A DNA stretch of 32,532 nt from Chara braunii (taxonomy: Eukaryota; Streptophyta; Charophyceae; Charales; Characeae), in assembly GCA_003427395.1 (NCBI GenBank), contig BFEA01000151.1, positions 1,573,722 to 1,606,253 of the forward strand. Direction: 5' to 3'. Shown here piece after piece: positions 1 through 9,326 of this stretch; position 1 is the first letter of the stretch, and every line of letters starts with the position of its first letter. The position numbers were made by a program, and so were the translations under genes. The notes beneath the pieces are model-generated. The model was not told the origin of the DNA. It made no database searches and saw nothing but the letters and a program-made list of their open reading frames with translations.

Positions 1-746
1 AAAATGCAAAGGGAAACCGGCCCACTGTCTGAATCTGGCCGCAGGCCTTGACGAGAGAGGCACAACTGCATCTCCCAGGCCCCAACTGTAATGGGCCTGG
101 GATCAGCCACTGGGGCACTGTCGGAGGCTGAAGGGAGGCCGCACACTTGCTGCATTGGCATATAGGCAAGCAGGGCGAGGCAGCGGGATCTTGGCTGGCA
201 CTTGCGGGCACGTTGCGCGGATGCATGTGTGCTGCGTTGTGCAAGGCAGTGCTGCGCTAAGAGCAAGCAGGCCAGCGCTAGGCGGTAGGACACTGCCTGC
301 ATACAGGGCGCTTGGCAGCCATGGCCGGGCTGCAGAGGGCGCAGGGGGGTAAAGGGCGAAGGTGGTCTTCGAAGGTGAAGGGCGCTGTGTGGGTAACAAG
401 GGAGAGTGTGGGGAAGATGACACGTACCTGATGATGGTGGAGATCGACATTGGTGTTGACATCATCACTCGCTGGTAGTCAAGTTGTCTGGTTGCTTTTC
501 ATTGCTGTAGTTGTAGGATAGGCTGTAGAGTAGATAGGGTGCCTGGCACCATTCACAAGAGAGAGCTACATTTGGGTTATGTTGCCCTGTTGGGCATGGA
601 CATTGACTCAAGATTCTTCTGTATCATTCTCAATTGGATGGTTACTCGGTTCCATTGTACTATCTGCTTTGGCTTTGAATGCTTGGACTTCAGTGTGATA
701 TTGCATTCTGGATTTCTGAGCTTCGTCCATACTCATGTTCCTTGCA
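1..746 (+). repeat. E1 5' LTR (partial, left end outside the window)
   Basis: Position 1 matches 7652 within the 3' LTR, so about 289 bases of this LTR lie outside the window. Similarity to the 3' copy stops exactly at the terminal CA (745-746); beyond it the sequences differ, with a primer site here and unrelated flank there. Visible differences include 8-bp and 9-bp indels (near 198 and 577) and mostly transition changes. Reading frames inside the LTR on either strand are not supported as genes. Confidence 0.9.
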
Positions 747-749
747 ATT

Positions 750-762
750 TGGTATCGGAGCT
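750..762 (+). promoter_or_regulatory. E1 primer binding site (tRNA-iMet type)
   Basis: TGGTATCGGAGCT lies 3 bases after the LTR terminus. It differs by one base (G for A at position 8) from the plant consensus TGGTATCAGAGC, which is complementary to the 3' end of initiator methionine tRNA. E2 has the same variant and E3 has a closely related one. Minus-strand DNA synthesis would start here. Confidence 0.85.
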
Positions 763-2041
763 AGTATGATCGCCACTTACCTTTGACATGCTGGCGTTAT
801 ACAGACTTGGTGCGTTGATGACGCTTCTTCGCAGTGGGTACTTGTGACGTCAGGCCATTGTTAGGCGCACGCCCTGTGTAGAGAGGGGTGCGCCGGAAGG
901 CTATTACGACAGGTTATGCCGTGGGATACAGCGGAATGTTTGATTGATGATGAGAGCATGCTGATGTGGCATTGGACTAAGGTGGCACTGCATTGCGTTG
1001 TGGGTGGTACCGAGGTCATGACCGGTCATCAAATGCAACATCAGCTCAATTGGTGAGAAATCTGTGGTTGGGGGCAGCTATCTCCAGGTATGTTGATCCC
1101 TTACCTTATCTACTCTCTCCATCTCTTCCTACTGTGAGGAAGTGAGTCCAACTTGAGAGTCCTCTCTTTTGGTGAGGTGTCGTGAGCGCGCTACCTTGAG
1201 AGACGACAATCTTCCCGGAAGCATCTGGAAGGAGAAAGGGCGAACCTCTGAAGGGCCCTGGTCGAAGCACTTGGGTCACGGTCACCATGCCAACCCACAG
1301 GGAGTAGTGCACGCATGCGATGGCTGCTGTCCTGTTTTGGCACTTGCTGCGCTTAGATAGAAGTCTTGCCAAGTATGCCAGCCTTGTATGAGACGCTTAC
1401 CAGACCGTCTATAAACATTTCTCGTTGGGTACACGGAATGATTATGGCCGTCGTCCTGACTGCGACGTTAAAGAATTCCTGAAGAGATGGGGGCGCTCTA
1501 TAAATTCCTCCTGATCAGCCAGATCATCCGTGTGTAAGGCTCGTATCCGTACGAGGGTAAATAAGAGTGGGCTGGCTGGCTTACTTGGCTCTGACTTGGG
1601 CACATAGGTGGGCCGATACACACACGAACACACTGCTTTGCTCAAGATGCTCTTCGGATGGTTGGATTGAGGGGAAGAGTAGGTTCCATTTGGTGCTCAA
1701 CTGTATACGCAACAATACCCATCAATCATACATCTGCTACATTGTCTTTTTGTACCTTTGATTAGTTGGTGAACAGACTGCTAACACCTCACAGACAGAT
1801 TAGTGTAAGACTGTTCTATGCTACCATGGCCAATGCTAATTAATGCTGCTGTAAGTGAACCAATCAGGGTGCATCTAGACTATGTAGACAATCTGTGTGA
1901 ATGTTGTAGACATGTCACTTGATCGGTTCAGTAGGGGACTTGCCGAACACAACCATTTCTAAAAAATTAGGTGCCGGTCACACACATGCTGCGGTAGGAT
2001 TCCACTAGGGAATTCTAGTACAGATAATGTTTGCCTAATTC
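763..2041 (+). other. E1 untranslated leader, no gene seen
   Basis: This 1.28-kb stretch lies between the primer site and the first gag reading frame. I see no protein similarity, tRNA or strong repeat in it. Long leaders of this size also precede gag in E2 and E3. A packaging signal is expected in such leaders from general knowledge of LTR elements but cannot be pinpointed here. Confidence 0.6.
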
Positions 2042-3660
2042 ATGAACGGATCAGACGTCGACGAGGAGGGAGTTGACGATAGTACACTAACACGTGCAAG
2101 ATCAAGTAGGATCCCGTACGTGTTCAGGACCCTAGACGAGGGAGAAGCAAGACGGCTTCGTGCCGAACGCAGAGCCCGTGCTTTCGCAGCATCGAGAGCA
2201 GCAGCAAACGTCGCAGCGAGGGAACAGGCTGCTGTAGCAGCCATGACTTCTTCAGCAGCATCCTCAGCTGCAACGTTTGCTGCGTTCTCATTTGGACCCC
2301 AGTTTGGAATGCCAACAGGGTCCGCGGGCACTTCCAGATTCAACAGGTTCTAGATAGTGACTCCTCGCGAAAGGGAGATGAGGGAGCTCCAGCAGGTCGA
2401 AAGGATCCGTGCACAATTAGAGGAGGACCTGAAGAAAGCAACCGATAGGGAAAGAGAGTTACAGAGTAGGACAGCCAGACTTGACACGTTAGAGGCTGAC
2501 AAGGCTGCGTTAGAGGGATTGGACGAAACAGGTTTGTCTGACCCCCTGAAAGTGTTGAAGAACAACATGTCATTGCATGCACATGTAGACAGCAGGTTGG
2601 ACTTCATGCAAAGCACTTTGGACCAGATCCTGGATGCATTGACAAGGCCAGGATTCCCGCCACCAGCACAATCGCCGTTGCCGTTATCGGCGATGTCTGG
2701 CCCCTTTCCGGTTCAAGCTGGCACACAGCCAAGTGGCACATCTGCATCAGCTGCACAGACTGTAGCATCTTCTTCTACGGGTTCAGCGCTGGTTGCAACA
2801 CCACCGCAACAGGGTAGTCCTCAACAAGGACAGCGCAAGGTCATTGGTATCCCAAGACCCCAATGAAACCGCCTCTTGCTTTTTCACGCGAGAGAAAGGA
2901 GGAACTCAACACATGGTTGAGGACCGTCCCGGTTTGGGTGAAGGCCAAGAGGACCTTGCCCGAGGACGAAGCGGTAACTTCTGCATCTTACCTCGAGGGT
3001 AAGGCAGCCAAGTGGCTAGATGGAGTAGTTGTAAAGGCCGGGTACGGGCGACGCATGGCAGACTGGGCTAAGTCCCTGACATTAGACTAGTACATGGAAA
3101 TGGTAGAAGCTCGATGGCATAACCCACAGAAGGCTCAAAAGGTCACTGATGCCATTAATAAACTAGACCAACGCAAGTTTAGGTCAGTTAGAGAGCTTAC
3201 GACTACCGTGGAGAGCCTGATCCTCGTCCCATGCATCAACTACAGCGAGGCACGCACAGAGTACCATACGTTTGAGACATTGTCTAGGAAAGCCTTGGAC
3301 GTAGAGGCCACACTAGGCAATGCTCAACCCACCTCAGGAAATGACTCGAAGTATGACGGCGAGGAGGTAGCTGAGGGTAGCACCCTCGCCGCAGTAGTTA
3401 AGACTAAGGTGGCAGGCCGAGGTAAGGGCCAGCCTAGGGGTCAAGGGAAGGCCGCCTCCAATCAGACCAAGCAGGCTGATTGGGTTAAGGCCGGTCTTGA
3501 TCAAGACGTGTGGCATGACCGTCGAACGCGTGGTGCTTCTATCAATTGCGGTGAGAACGGACACACCCAGTACAAGTGCCAGAACGCTAAGGTCACGCAA
3601 AAGATACCTCCTAAGGTGGGGGCATCTTCTTCCCAGGCTTCTAGCTCGGGAAACGCGTAG
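2042..3660 (+). pseudogene. gag: E1 gag, broken (coiled coil, capsid domain, damaged zinc knuckle)
   Basis: Gag would form the retrotransposon particle and bind its RNA. The first segment (2042-2353) is rich in Arg and Ala and ends at an in-frame TAG (2351). The same frame continues from 2357 with a charged coiled coil, then a Pro/Ser/Gln-rich linker to a TGA at 2864. The capsid (Retrotrans_gag-like) region is in the next frame from 2863, with a Trp-containing core (LEGKAAKWLDG) and a second in-frame TAG at 3088. The tail has basic Gly-Lys-rich sequence and a CCHC-like knuckle (about 3538-3579) that reads SINCGENGHTQYKC: the first Cys position is Ser (TCT), so zinc binding is probably lost. 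The frame ends with TAG at 3658, just after a GGGAAAC heptamer. The start at 2042 is the first ATG of the open frame and is uncertain. Confidence 0.8.
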
Positions 3661-4829
3661 GGCCAGCGGAAGTATTAGCCGCTTCGACTCAAGATGAAGT
3701 GGGAATGATACCCTCCCCACTTCATGACAAGGCCAAGGCTAATGACCCATTAGTCACCCCGCAGACACAACTAGACCAAACTATGCTCTGTACATTAGAT
3801 GTGTCTGAAGCCTTAAAATACTTAGAGAGTGAGTGGCCAAACAAAGACCCTCGTGAGTCTTGGGTGGCGCTAAGGAAAGGACCCAGAGGGGAACATTTCG
3901 TGGTGGAGGTCGATGTAGGAGGCCGCAAATGTGGTGCCTTCATAGACATAGGCTCCACGCGAAATTACATAAGTCGCGACTGTTTGGAAAGGCTGCACCT
4001 TCAGGACCAGGTACGGCACCTTAGTAGACCAGTAGCATCTACTTTGGCCAATAAGGAGCGCATGATTGTAACGGACTACATCAAGGACGTAGTCTGTACC
4101 TTCTCCTATGGAGGGGGTGAGCTTAACCATAAGATCTCGTTCTTGGTTAGCCACGACTTACCATTCGATATGTTGTTAGGCATGTACTACCTCGAAGTTG
4201 CTAAGCCCCAGTTTGACTGGGATAAGAAGGTGCTCAAACACAAGTTGCCCGATGGCCGAACTGTCATATTGACCAAGTTCAAGGCCAGTAGTATTACAGA
4301 TACCTATGGCTGCTTGTGCGCATCCGCATTCTACAACTACTATAAGCAAAACGAAGAGGAGGGTATGTACCTTGTTTACGTCTCTGAGAAAGGGGAGGCC
4401 GTTAAAACACCCCCAGAGATAGAACGCGTCGTTGCTAAGTTCCCTGATCTGTTCGAGGAGCCCCCAGAAGTTGTTGATAGGGAAGTCGTCCACGCTATAG
4501 AAATCATTCCAGGGAGTAAAACCCCGAAGGGAAGGATCTATAGGATGGCCCCTGCCGAGTTAGATGAACTTCGGAAGCAACTAAAGGAGCTGACAGAGAA
4601 GGGATGGATTCGGCCTAGTACTTCCCCTTACGGATCACCCGTTCTATTCGTACCGAAGAAGGGAGGTACTTTGCGGATGTGCATTGATTTTAGGGGCCTC
4701 AATGCCATCACAGTGAAAACCGCAGAGCCTCTACCTCGCATAGACGACCTATTGGATGGGGTGCAAGGATGCAAGTACTATACTAAGATAGACTTAATCC
4801 GGATATCATCATATAGCAATAAGACCTGA
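3645..4829 (+). pseudogene. pol: E1 pol part 1: protease and N-terminal reverse transcriptase
   Basis: The frame is open from 3645; the first ATG is at 3699. The retropepsin segment carries [12 protein letters not shown], with catalytic Asp at 3945-3947 followed by Ile (ATA) where the family has Ser or Thr in the D-S/T-G triad, so protease activity is doubtful. A hydrophobic FDMLLGM motif follows near 4167-4187. RT fingers and palm begin around 4500 ([20 protein letters not shown]) and run through [25 protein letters not shown] and [10 protein letters not shown]. The frame breaks after KIDL near 4797, where a one-base change moves the RT into the frame starting at 4798; the stray remainder ends with TGA at 4827. 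Domain order protease then RT fits Ty3/gypsy. Confidence 0.88.
3648..3683 (+). promoter_or_regulatory. Candidate -1 ribosomal frameshift site at E1 gag/pol junction
   Basis: GGGAAAC (3648-3654) is phased as G GGA AAC in the gag frame, the canonical X XXY YYZ slippery pattern. The gag stop TAG comes one codon later (3658). The -1 frame is open from 3645 and runs straight into protease. A 5-bp stem (AGCGG 3665-3669 with CCGCT 3679-3683, 9-nt loop) begins 10 nt after the heptamer. A stronger 10-bp perfect stem lies further down (3694-3703 with 3716-3725). Heptamer and phase are seen directly; use in translation is inference. Confidence 0.55.
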
Positions 4830-6405
4830 GGACCAACACAAGACAACTTTTCAGATTAGATATGGTCTGTACGAGTTTGTAGTGATGCTTTTTGGTCTTT
4901 GCAATGCGCCGGGTACATTCCACCACGCTATGAATTGGATCTTCCATGACCATTTAGATAAGTTTGTCGTGGTCTACTTAGACGACATTCTGATCTTTAG
5001 TAAGTCTGCCGAGGAGCACACAAAGCATGTTGAGACAGTTCTCTCGCTCCTACGACAGCACAAGTATAAGGTCAACTTAGAGAAGTGTGAGTTCGGTCGC
5101 ACTAAGATACTATACTTGGGTCACGAAGTATCCGCAGAGGGAATTAGGCCGGAGGATGCGAAGGTGGCTAGTATTCGAGTCTGACCACGACCTCAGACAG
5201 TCATTGAGGTCAGGTCATTCTTAGGAATGCGCGGCTACTATAGAAACTTCGTTAAGAACTATTCTACAGTCGCCTCTCCTTTGACTGATCTAACTCGACT
5301 TGACACACCGTGGGACTGGAGTGATGAGTGCGAGGGTGCTTTCAAGAGATTGAAGCATGCACTCATGAATCATGAAGTTCTCATGGTTCCCGATCCGCAG
5401 AAGCCATTCATAGTAACCACTGACGCAAGCCAATACGGCATTGGCGCAGTGCTGGCTCAGCAGGATGGGAAAAAGTTGAGACCGATTGAGTACATGAGCA
5501 AGAAGATGCCATTGAAGAAGTCGGCTAAGTCCACCTACGAAAGGGAACTCTATGCTCTCTACAAGGCACTTGTCCANTGGAGACACTTCCTTTTGGGAAG
5601 ATTCTTCTATCTGAGGACTGATCATCAGACCCGCAAATGGATCAAGACTCAACCGGCTGTTTCTGATGCACTCAAGCGATGGATTGAGGTCATAGATCAA
5701 TATGACTTCAAGCTTGAGTACCTGAAGGGAGAGTACAACAAGGTTGCGGACGAGCTATCCCGTAGAGCAGACTACCTAGGTGCGCTAGTTTCTGACTTTG
5801 GCGTATCTAATGAAGTAACTCAATCATTGGTGGGAGCCTATCAGGAAGACCCTGTCACGATGGACATCATCCGCAAACTCCAGGCAAAAGACAAGGCCAC
5901 AAAAAGCGAGTTTCTGATGGTGGACGGGCTACTCTATCTTGATAAGGCTGGTATAAAGAGATTGGTAGTTCCATCTAGTGAACAGTTGCGTAGTTTATTT
6001 TTAGGTGAATGTCATGACGCGACTGGGCACTTTGGCTACAAGAAGACGGGTGCTAACTTAGTACAACGATTTTGGTGGCCCAGGATGATAGATGACGGGA
6101 GAAAGTATGTTGAGACCTGTCAGGTCTGTCAGCGGGACAAGCCGCGAGCTCAAGCACCGCTTGGGTTGCTGAAACCTTTACCTACTCCTGATGGTCCAGG
6201 ACTGAGTGTTTCCATGGATTTCATGGACACCCTAGTGACCAGCAAGAGTGGTAAGAGGCACATATTCGTCATCATTGACAGATTCACCAAGTACGCTAGA
6301 CTAATACCAATGCCAGAAACAGCCAGGACAGAATATGTTATCAAGCTGTTCAAGGACAACAGGGTAAGGGACTTTGGCTTACCAAAGACCATCATTAGTG
6401 ATTGA
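4798..6405 (+). pseudogene. pol: E1 pol part 2: RT palm/thumb, RNase H, integrase zinc and core
   Basis: The frame opens at 4798 with SGYH and reaches the RT active site YLDDILIFS (about 4975-5001), which keeps both catalytic Asp. An in-frame TGA at 5182 interrupts the RT thumb, and the same frame resumes (RSFLGMRGYYRNFV). RNase H follows with TDASQYGIG, YERELYAL and RTDHQTRKW, keeping the D-E-D residues. The integrase zinc domain is intact as H-H-C-C (GECHDATGHFG ... TCQVCQRDK). The integrase core begins SMDFMDTL and reaches the second catalytic Asp in IISD, where an in-frame TGA (6403) cuts the protein. One ambiguous base sits at 5577. Confidence 0.9.
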
Positions 6406-6427
6406 GACGTCCGATTCACAAGTGAGC

Positions 6428-7051
6428 TGGTGGAAGAAGACTGCAGAACAGATGGGCAGTCAACTTCAAATGACTTCAGGGAATCATCCCGAAGCCAACG
6501 GACAGGCCGAACATATGAATAGAGTTGTACAGCACTTGCTGAGGCACTACATCAAGCCCAGCCAGGAGGACTGGGATGAGCAGTTACCTCTCATCGCCAG
6601 CCTATACAACAATGCTATACATAGCAGTACCGGCGTTAGTCCGAATCAGCTGCACTTGGGATGGAAGCCTAGATCAGCGCTAGACTTCCTTCTACCTGAA
6701 AACCGACCCACTGCAACTCCCGGCACACTAGAGTATGGTGTGCAGTATGAGAAGTTGCTGCAAGAGGTTGTCAAGCATATGAAGAAAGCTCAGCAAGCAA
6801 TGATCGCTTCGAAGAATCAACATCGTAGACAGTCCACATTTCACGTACGGGAACAAGTCAGGGTTAAGGCTAGCGAGTTAGGACAGGAGTTCGAAATCTC
6901 TCGCAAACTAATGCCGCAGTACTTTGGTCCCTGGGAAGTCCTAGATGTAGTGGGAGAGGAGTTGGATGTTCCCACATATGTCATTCGTGTCCCTGGACAT
7001 CTACGCACTCACCCAGTCTTTCATGCCTCAAAAGCTTGCACCTTTCGCTGA
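6428..7051 (+). pseudogene. pol: E1 pol part 3: integrase core end and GPY/F module
   Basis: A one-base shift near 6428 moves the integrase into a new frame. It keeps the catalytic Glu of the D,D-35-E triad in NGQAEHMNR and the downstream WDEQLPLIASLYN block. The GPY/F-like module follows (MPQYFGPWEVLDVVG, then HPVFHASK), typical of chromoviral integrases just before the chromodomain. A further shift near 7030 leaves the chromodomain in another frame, and this frame ends at TGA 7049. Confidence 0.85.
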
Positions 7052-7325
7052 GACTGATCAATTCCCTTCCAGGAGATCAATGCTGCCCCCAACCATGGAT
7101 GGACAAGTCGACATCGATGATATTGTGGATCACAGGGACATGCCTGTTGTGAAGCCGCTGGGTCGAGGAAGACCTAAACCCAAGAGAGAGTACCGTGTCA
7201 GATTCAGGCATCACACGGATCCCAAAGAAGATCGGTGGTTTACCAGGGAGGAACTGATTGAGACAGCTCCTCAGGTGGTGGCAGATTATGGACGTAAGCT
7301 AAAAGGGAAGGCACCTGCGAAGTAA
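7034..7325 (+). pseudogene. pol: E1 pol part 4: C-terminal chromodomain-like module
   Basis: The last pol segment has a linker with the block RSMLPPTMDG, then VDIDDIVDHRDM, REYRVRFRHH and EDRWFTREELIETAPQVV, ending in TAA (7323). The pattern of beta strands followed by an acidic Trp-containing turn and a helix matches the integrase chromodomain of chromoviruses, which targets insertion to marked chromatin. The central WKGY-type aromatic motif of canonical chromodomains is replaced by RFRHH, so this is a divergent (group II-like) version. E3 carries the same module. Confidence 0.75.
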
Positions 7326-7349
7326 GCATCTCAGCGGACTTTCGAAGCT

Positions 7350-7362
7350 AAGGGGGATAGAA
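7350..7362 (+). promoter_or_regulatory. E1 polypurine tract
   Basis: AAGGGGGATAGAA is mostly purine and abuts the TG of the 3' LTR at 7363. This is the expected primer position for plus-strand DNA synthesis in LTR retroelements. Confidence 0.75.
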
Positions 7363-8413
7363 TGTGAGGAATGAGCCCTCAAGAAGGGGCCTTGCCATGA
7401 TGTACATGTTCTGGGCTAAGGCCCCAGCAAGCCTCGTGCCCGCCCTAAGTGAAGGCGGGCCAACAAATCAACAATAGCCCTCTGTGCATACATTTCACGA
7501 AGTGGGGTCCTTACAGTTGCAGCACGCCAGTTGGTTGGAATGCACCGAGTTTTGGATTTCAGCAAATGCTGAAATGCCCAGGGCCTCTGAGTTAGTTAGG
7601 CCATGGGCTCCTGAACGTGAGGCCGACAATGCACGCTGGGTATAGAGGCCGAAAATGCAAAGGGAAACCGGCCCACTGTCTGAATCTGGCCGCAGGCCTT
7701 GACGAGAGAGGCACAACTGCATCTCCCGGGCCCCAACTGTAATGGGAATGGGATCAGCCACTGGGGCACTGTCGGAGGCTGAAGGGAGGCCGCACACTCG
7801 CTGTATTGGCATATAGGCAAGCACGGCGAGGCGGCGGGGATGTTGGCCAACGCTGGCACTTGCAAGCACGCTGCGCGGATGCATGTGTGTTGTGTTGTGC
7901 AAGGCAGTGCTGCGCTAAGAGCAGGCAGGCCAGCGCTAGGCGGTAGGACGTGGCCTACATACAGGGCGCTTGGCGGCNATAGCCGGGCTGCAGAGGGCGC
8001 AGGGGGGTAAAGGGCGAAGGTGGTCTTCGGAGGTGAAGGGCGCTGTGTGGGTAACAAGGGAGAGTGTGAAAAAGATGACACGCACCTGATAATGGTGGAG
8101 ATCGGCATTGGAGTTGACATCATCACTCGCTGGTAGTCAAGTTGTCTGGTTGCTTTTCATTGCTGTAGTTGTAGGATAGGCTGTAGAGTAGATAGGGCGC
8201 CTGGCGCCATTCACAAGAGAGAGCTACATTTGGGTAATGCTGTTGGTGTTGCCCTGTTGGGCATGGACATTGACTCAAGATTCTTCTGTATCATTCTCAA
8301 TTGGATGGGTACTCGGTTCCATTGTACTATCTGCTTTGGCTTTGAATACTTGGACTTCAGTGTGATATTGCATTCTGGATTTCTGAGCTTCGTCCATACT
8401 CATGTTGCTTGCA
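7363..8413 (+). repeat. E1 3' LTR (complete, 1051 bp)
   Basis: It begins TGTGAGG straight after the polypurine tract and ends CTTGCA at 8413. Bases 7652-8413 align with 1-746 across their whole length; 7363-7651 has no partner because the window starts late. The 5 bases after it (CTTGC, 8414-8418) would be the target duplication, but the 5' flank is outside the window. One ambiguous base lies at 7978. Confidence 0.92.
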
Positions 8414-8675
8414 CTTGCAAAAGAGAGAAAAAAAAAGACGACAAAAAAAAATATCAAAGAAAGAAAGGAGTGAGGCCAGCCACAGCCACTGGCGGGTGGG
8501 ACAAAAGTGCGTCGGAGGGAAGTAAAAGACAATGAGAATACTGAGAAAAAAAAAAAAAAGACAACATTCTACTACGACGCTCTGGAAGTGATTGCGGTCA
8601 CATTCATCTGTATGGGCTGATGGAAAAACTAAATTACTGGTGTGGGTCGTGTCCTCAGCCCACCACTTACGCGGT

Positions 8676-8717
8676 CAAAATGTCCCCTCAGTGATGCAAA
8701 ATGTCCCCTCAGTGATG
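8676..8717. repeat. Perfect 21-bp tandem duplication
   Basis: CAAAATGTCCCCTCAGTGATG occupies 8676-8696 and repeats without change at 8697-8717. Confidence 0.95.
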
Positions 8718-8778
8718 TCAGGTGCCCTCCTGCCGTGATAGGGGGAGGAAGGACAAGAAATCGTTAGTTATTTTTTCC

Positions 8779-8834
8779 CTGAATCTGGCCACGAAGTCTA
8801 TACAAGGAGCCTCTGAATCTGGCCACGAAGTCTA
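8779..8834. repeat. 22-bp direct repeat with 12-bp spacer
   Basis: A 22-base unit beginning CTGAATCTGGCCACGAAG occurs at 8779-8800 and again at 8813-8834. Its first 12 bases (CTGAATCTGGCC) also occur in the E1 LTR (30-41), so it may derive from an LTR relic. Confidence 0.9.
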
Positions 8835-8918
8835 AAACAGAGTTGAATATGGTATATAAAATACAGGAACTTATAAATCAATATATAATAAATTGATTTA
8901 TGAAAATATATTTCAATT

Positions 8919-9154
8919 GAAACAGTCGTCCGGGCCTGGTCACTGCCACCTCCTGTATAAGGAGGTACCCCTTCTCCCGAAGTTATGGGGCTATTTTGCC
9001 GAGTTCCTTAGAGAGAGTTGTCTCGCACCCCTAGGTATTCTCTACCTACCTACCTGTGTCGGTTTGAGGTACAGCCACCCACTTATTATTAGTCTTTGGA
9101 AGCATGGCATGGATTACTTCAGTGTCGTAGCACCTAGTACGAGATGTTAGCTCA
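8919..9154 (-). pseudogene. rrl: Plastid 23S rRNA fragment (nuclear plastid DNA)
   Basis: Read on the minus strand, this is a continuous piece of bacterial/plastid-type large-subunit rRNA. It includes CAAACCGACACAGG, GTAGAGAATACC, AAGGAACTCGGCAAAATAG and TAACTTCGGGAGAAGG, all conserved landmarks of 23S rRNA, in the correct order and spacing. The TAGGTAGGTAG form and the AACTCTCTC stretch match the plastid version better than a bacterial one. It is about 236 bases, so a fragment and not a working gene. It abuts an atpI fragment, which is not its neighbour in any plastid genome I know. Confidence 0.88.
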
Positions 9155-9326
9155 CTTTCCAAAATAACTTAATCCCCTCTTACGCAGTCCTGCATACAAA
9201 TATGTTACTGAGGTAAGCAATGCCAAAGCTACAGTAGTATTTATATCATTGGTAGGACCTGCTAATTCACCATTTGGTAATTGAACTAGTTTAGAAGGGA
9301 TAAGAACACCTGACCAATTAGATACA
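9155..9326 (-). pseudogene. atpI: Plastid atpI fragment (ATP synthase CF0 subunit a)
   Basis: Minus-strand translation from 9326 gives [20 protein letters not shown], then [32 protein letters not shown] and YFGK. This is about 57 uninterrupted codons of the membrane subunit a of plastid ATP synthase (full protein about 250 residues), including the conserved PTNDINTT block. The fragment starts and stops abruptly and lacks the C-terminal proton-channel helices. Fusion to 23S rRNA at about 9155 marks it as a nuclear copy of plastid DNA. Confidence 0.88.

Larger units (their letters stand above)
1..8413 (+). mobile_element. E1: Ty3/gypsy chromovirus LTR retrotransposon, 5' end cut by window
   Basis: Two direct copies of one sequence (1-746 and 7652-8413) enclose a retroelement interior. 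The LTR ends in CA and is followed after 3 bases by a primer site. The interior codes, in order, for gag with a zinc knuckle, protease, reverse transcriptase, RNase H, integrase, GPY/F module and chromodomain. This order is that of chromoviruses in the Ty3/gypsy group. The complete element would be about 8.7 kb. Gag carries two in-frame stops, one frameshift and a damaged zinc knuckle; pol carries two in-frame stops and three frameshifts, so this copy is not autonomous. By eye the two LTRs differ at about 30-35 positions over some 745 aligned bases, plus two short indels, which points to an old insertion. Confidence 0.93.
8414..8918. other. Gene-free flank of E1 with A-rich runs and short repeats
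   Basis: I see no gene here. The stretch holds A-rich tracts (8428-8460 and 8545-8560), two short direct repeats listed separately, and an AT-rich end (8843-8918) next to the plastid-derived insertion. Confidence 0.5.

Noticed and set aside
2035-2343. Open frame of about 100 codons on the minus strand opposite E1 gag
   Set aside because: It mirrors an Ala/Arg-rich, GC-rich sense frame; such composition leaves the opposite strand open by chance, and no domain is visible.
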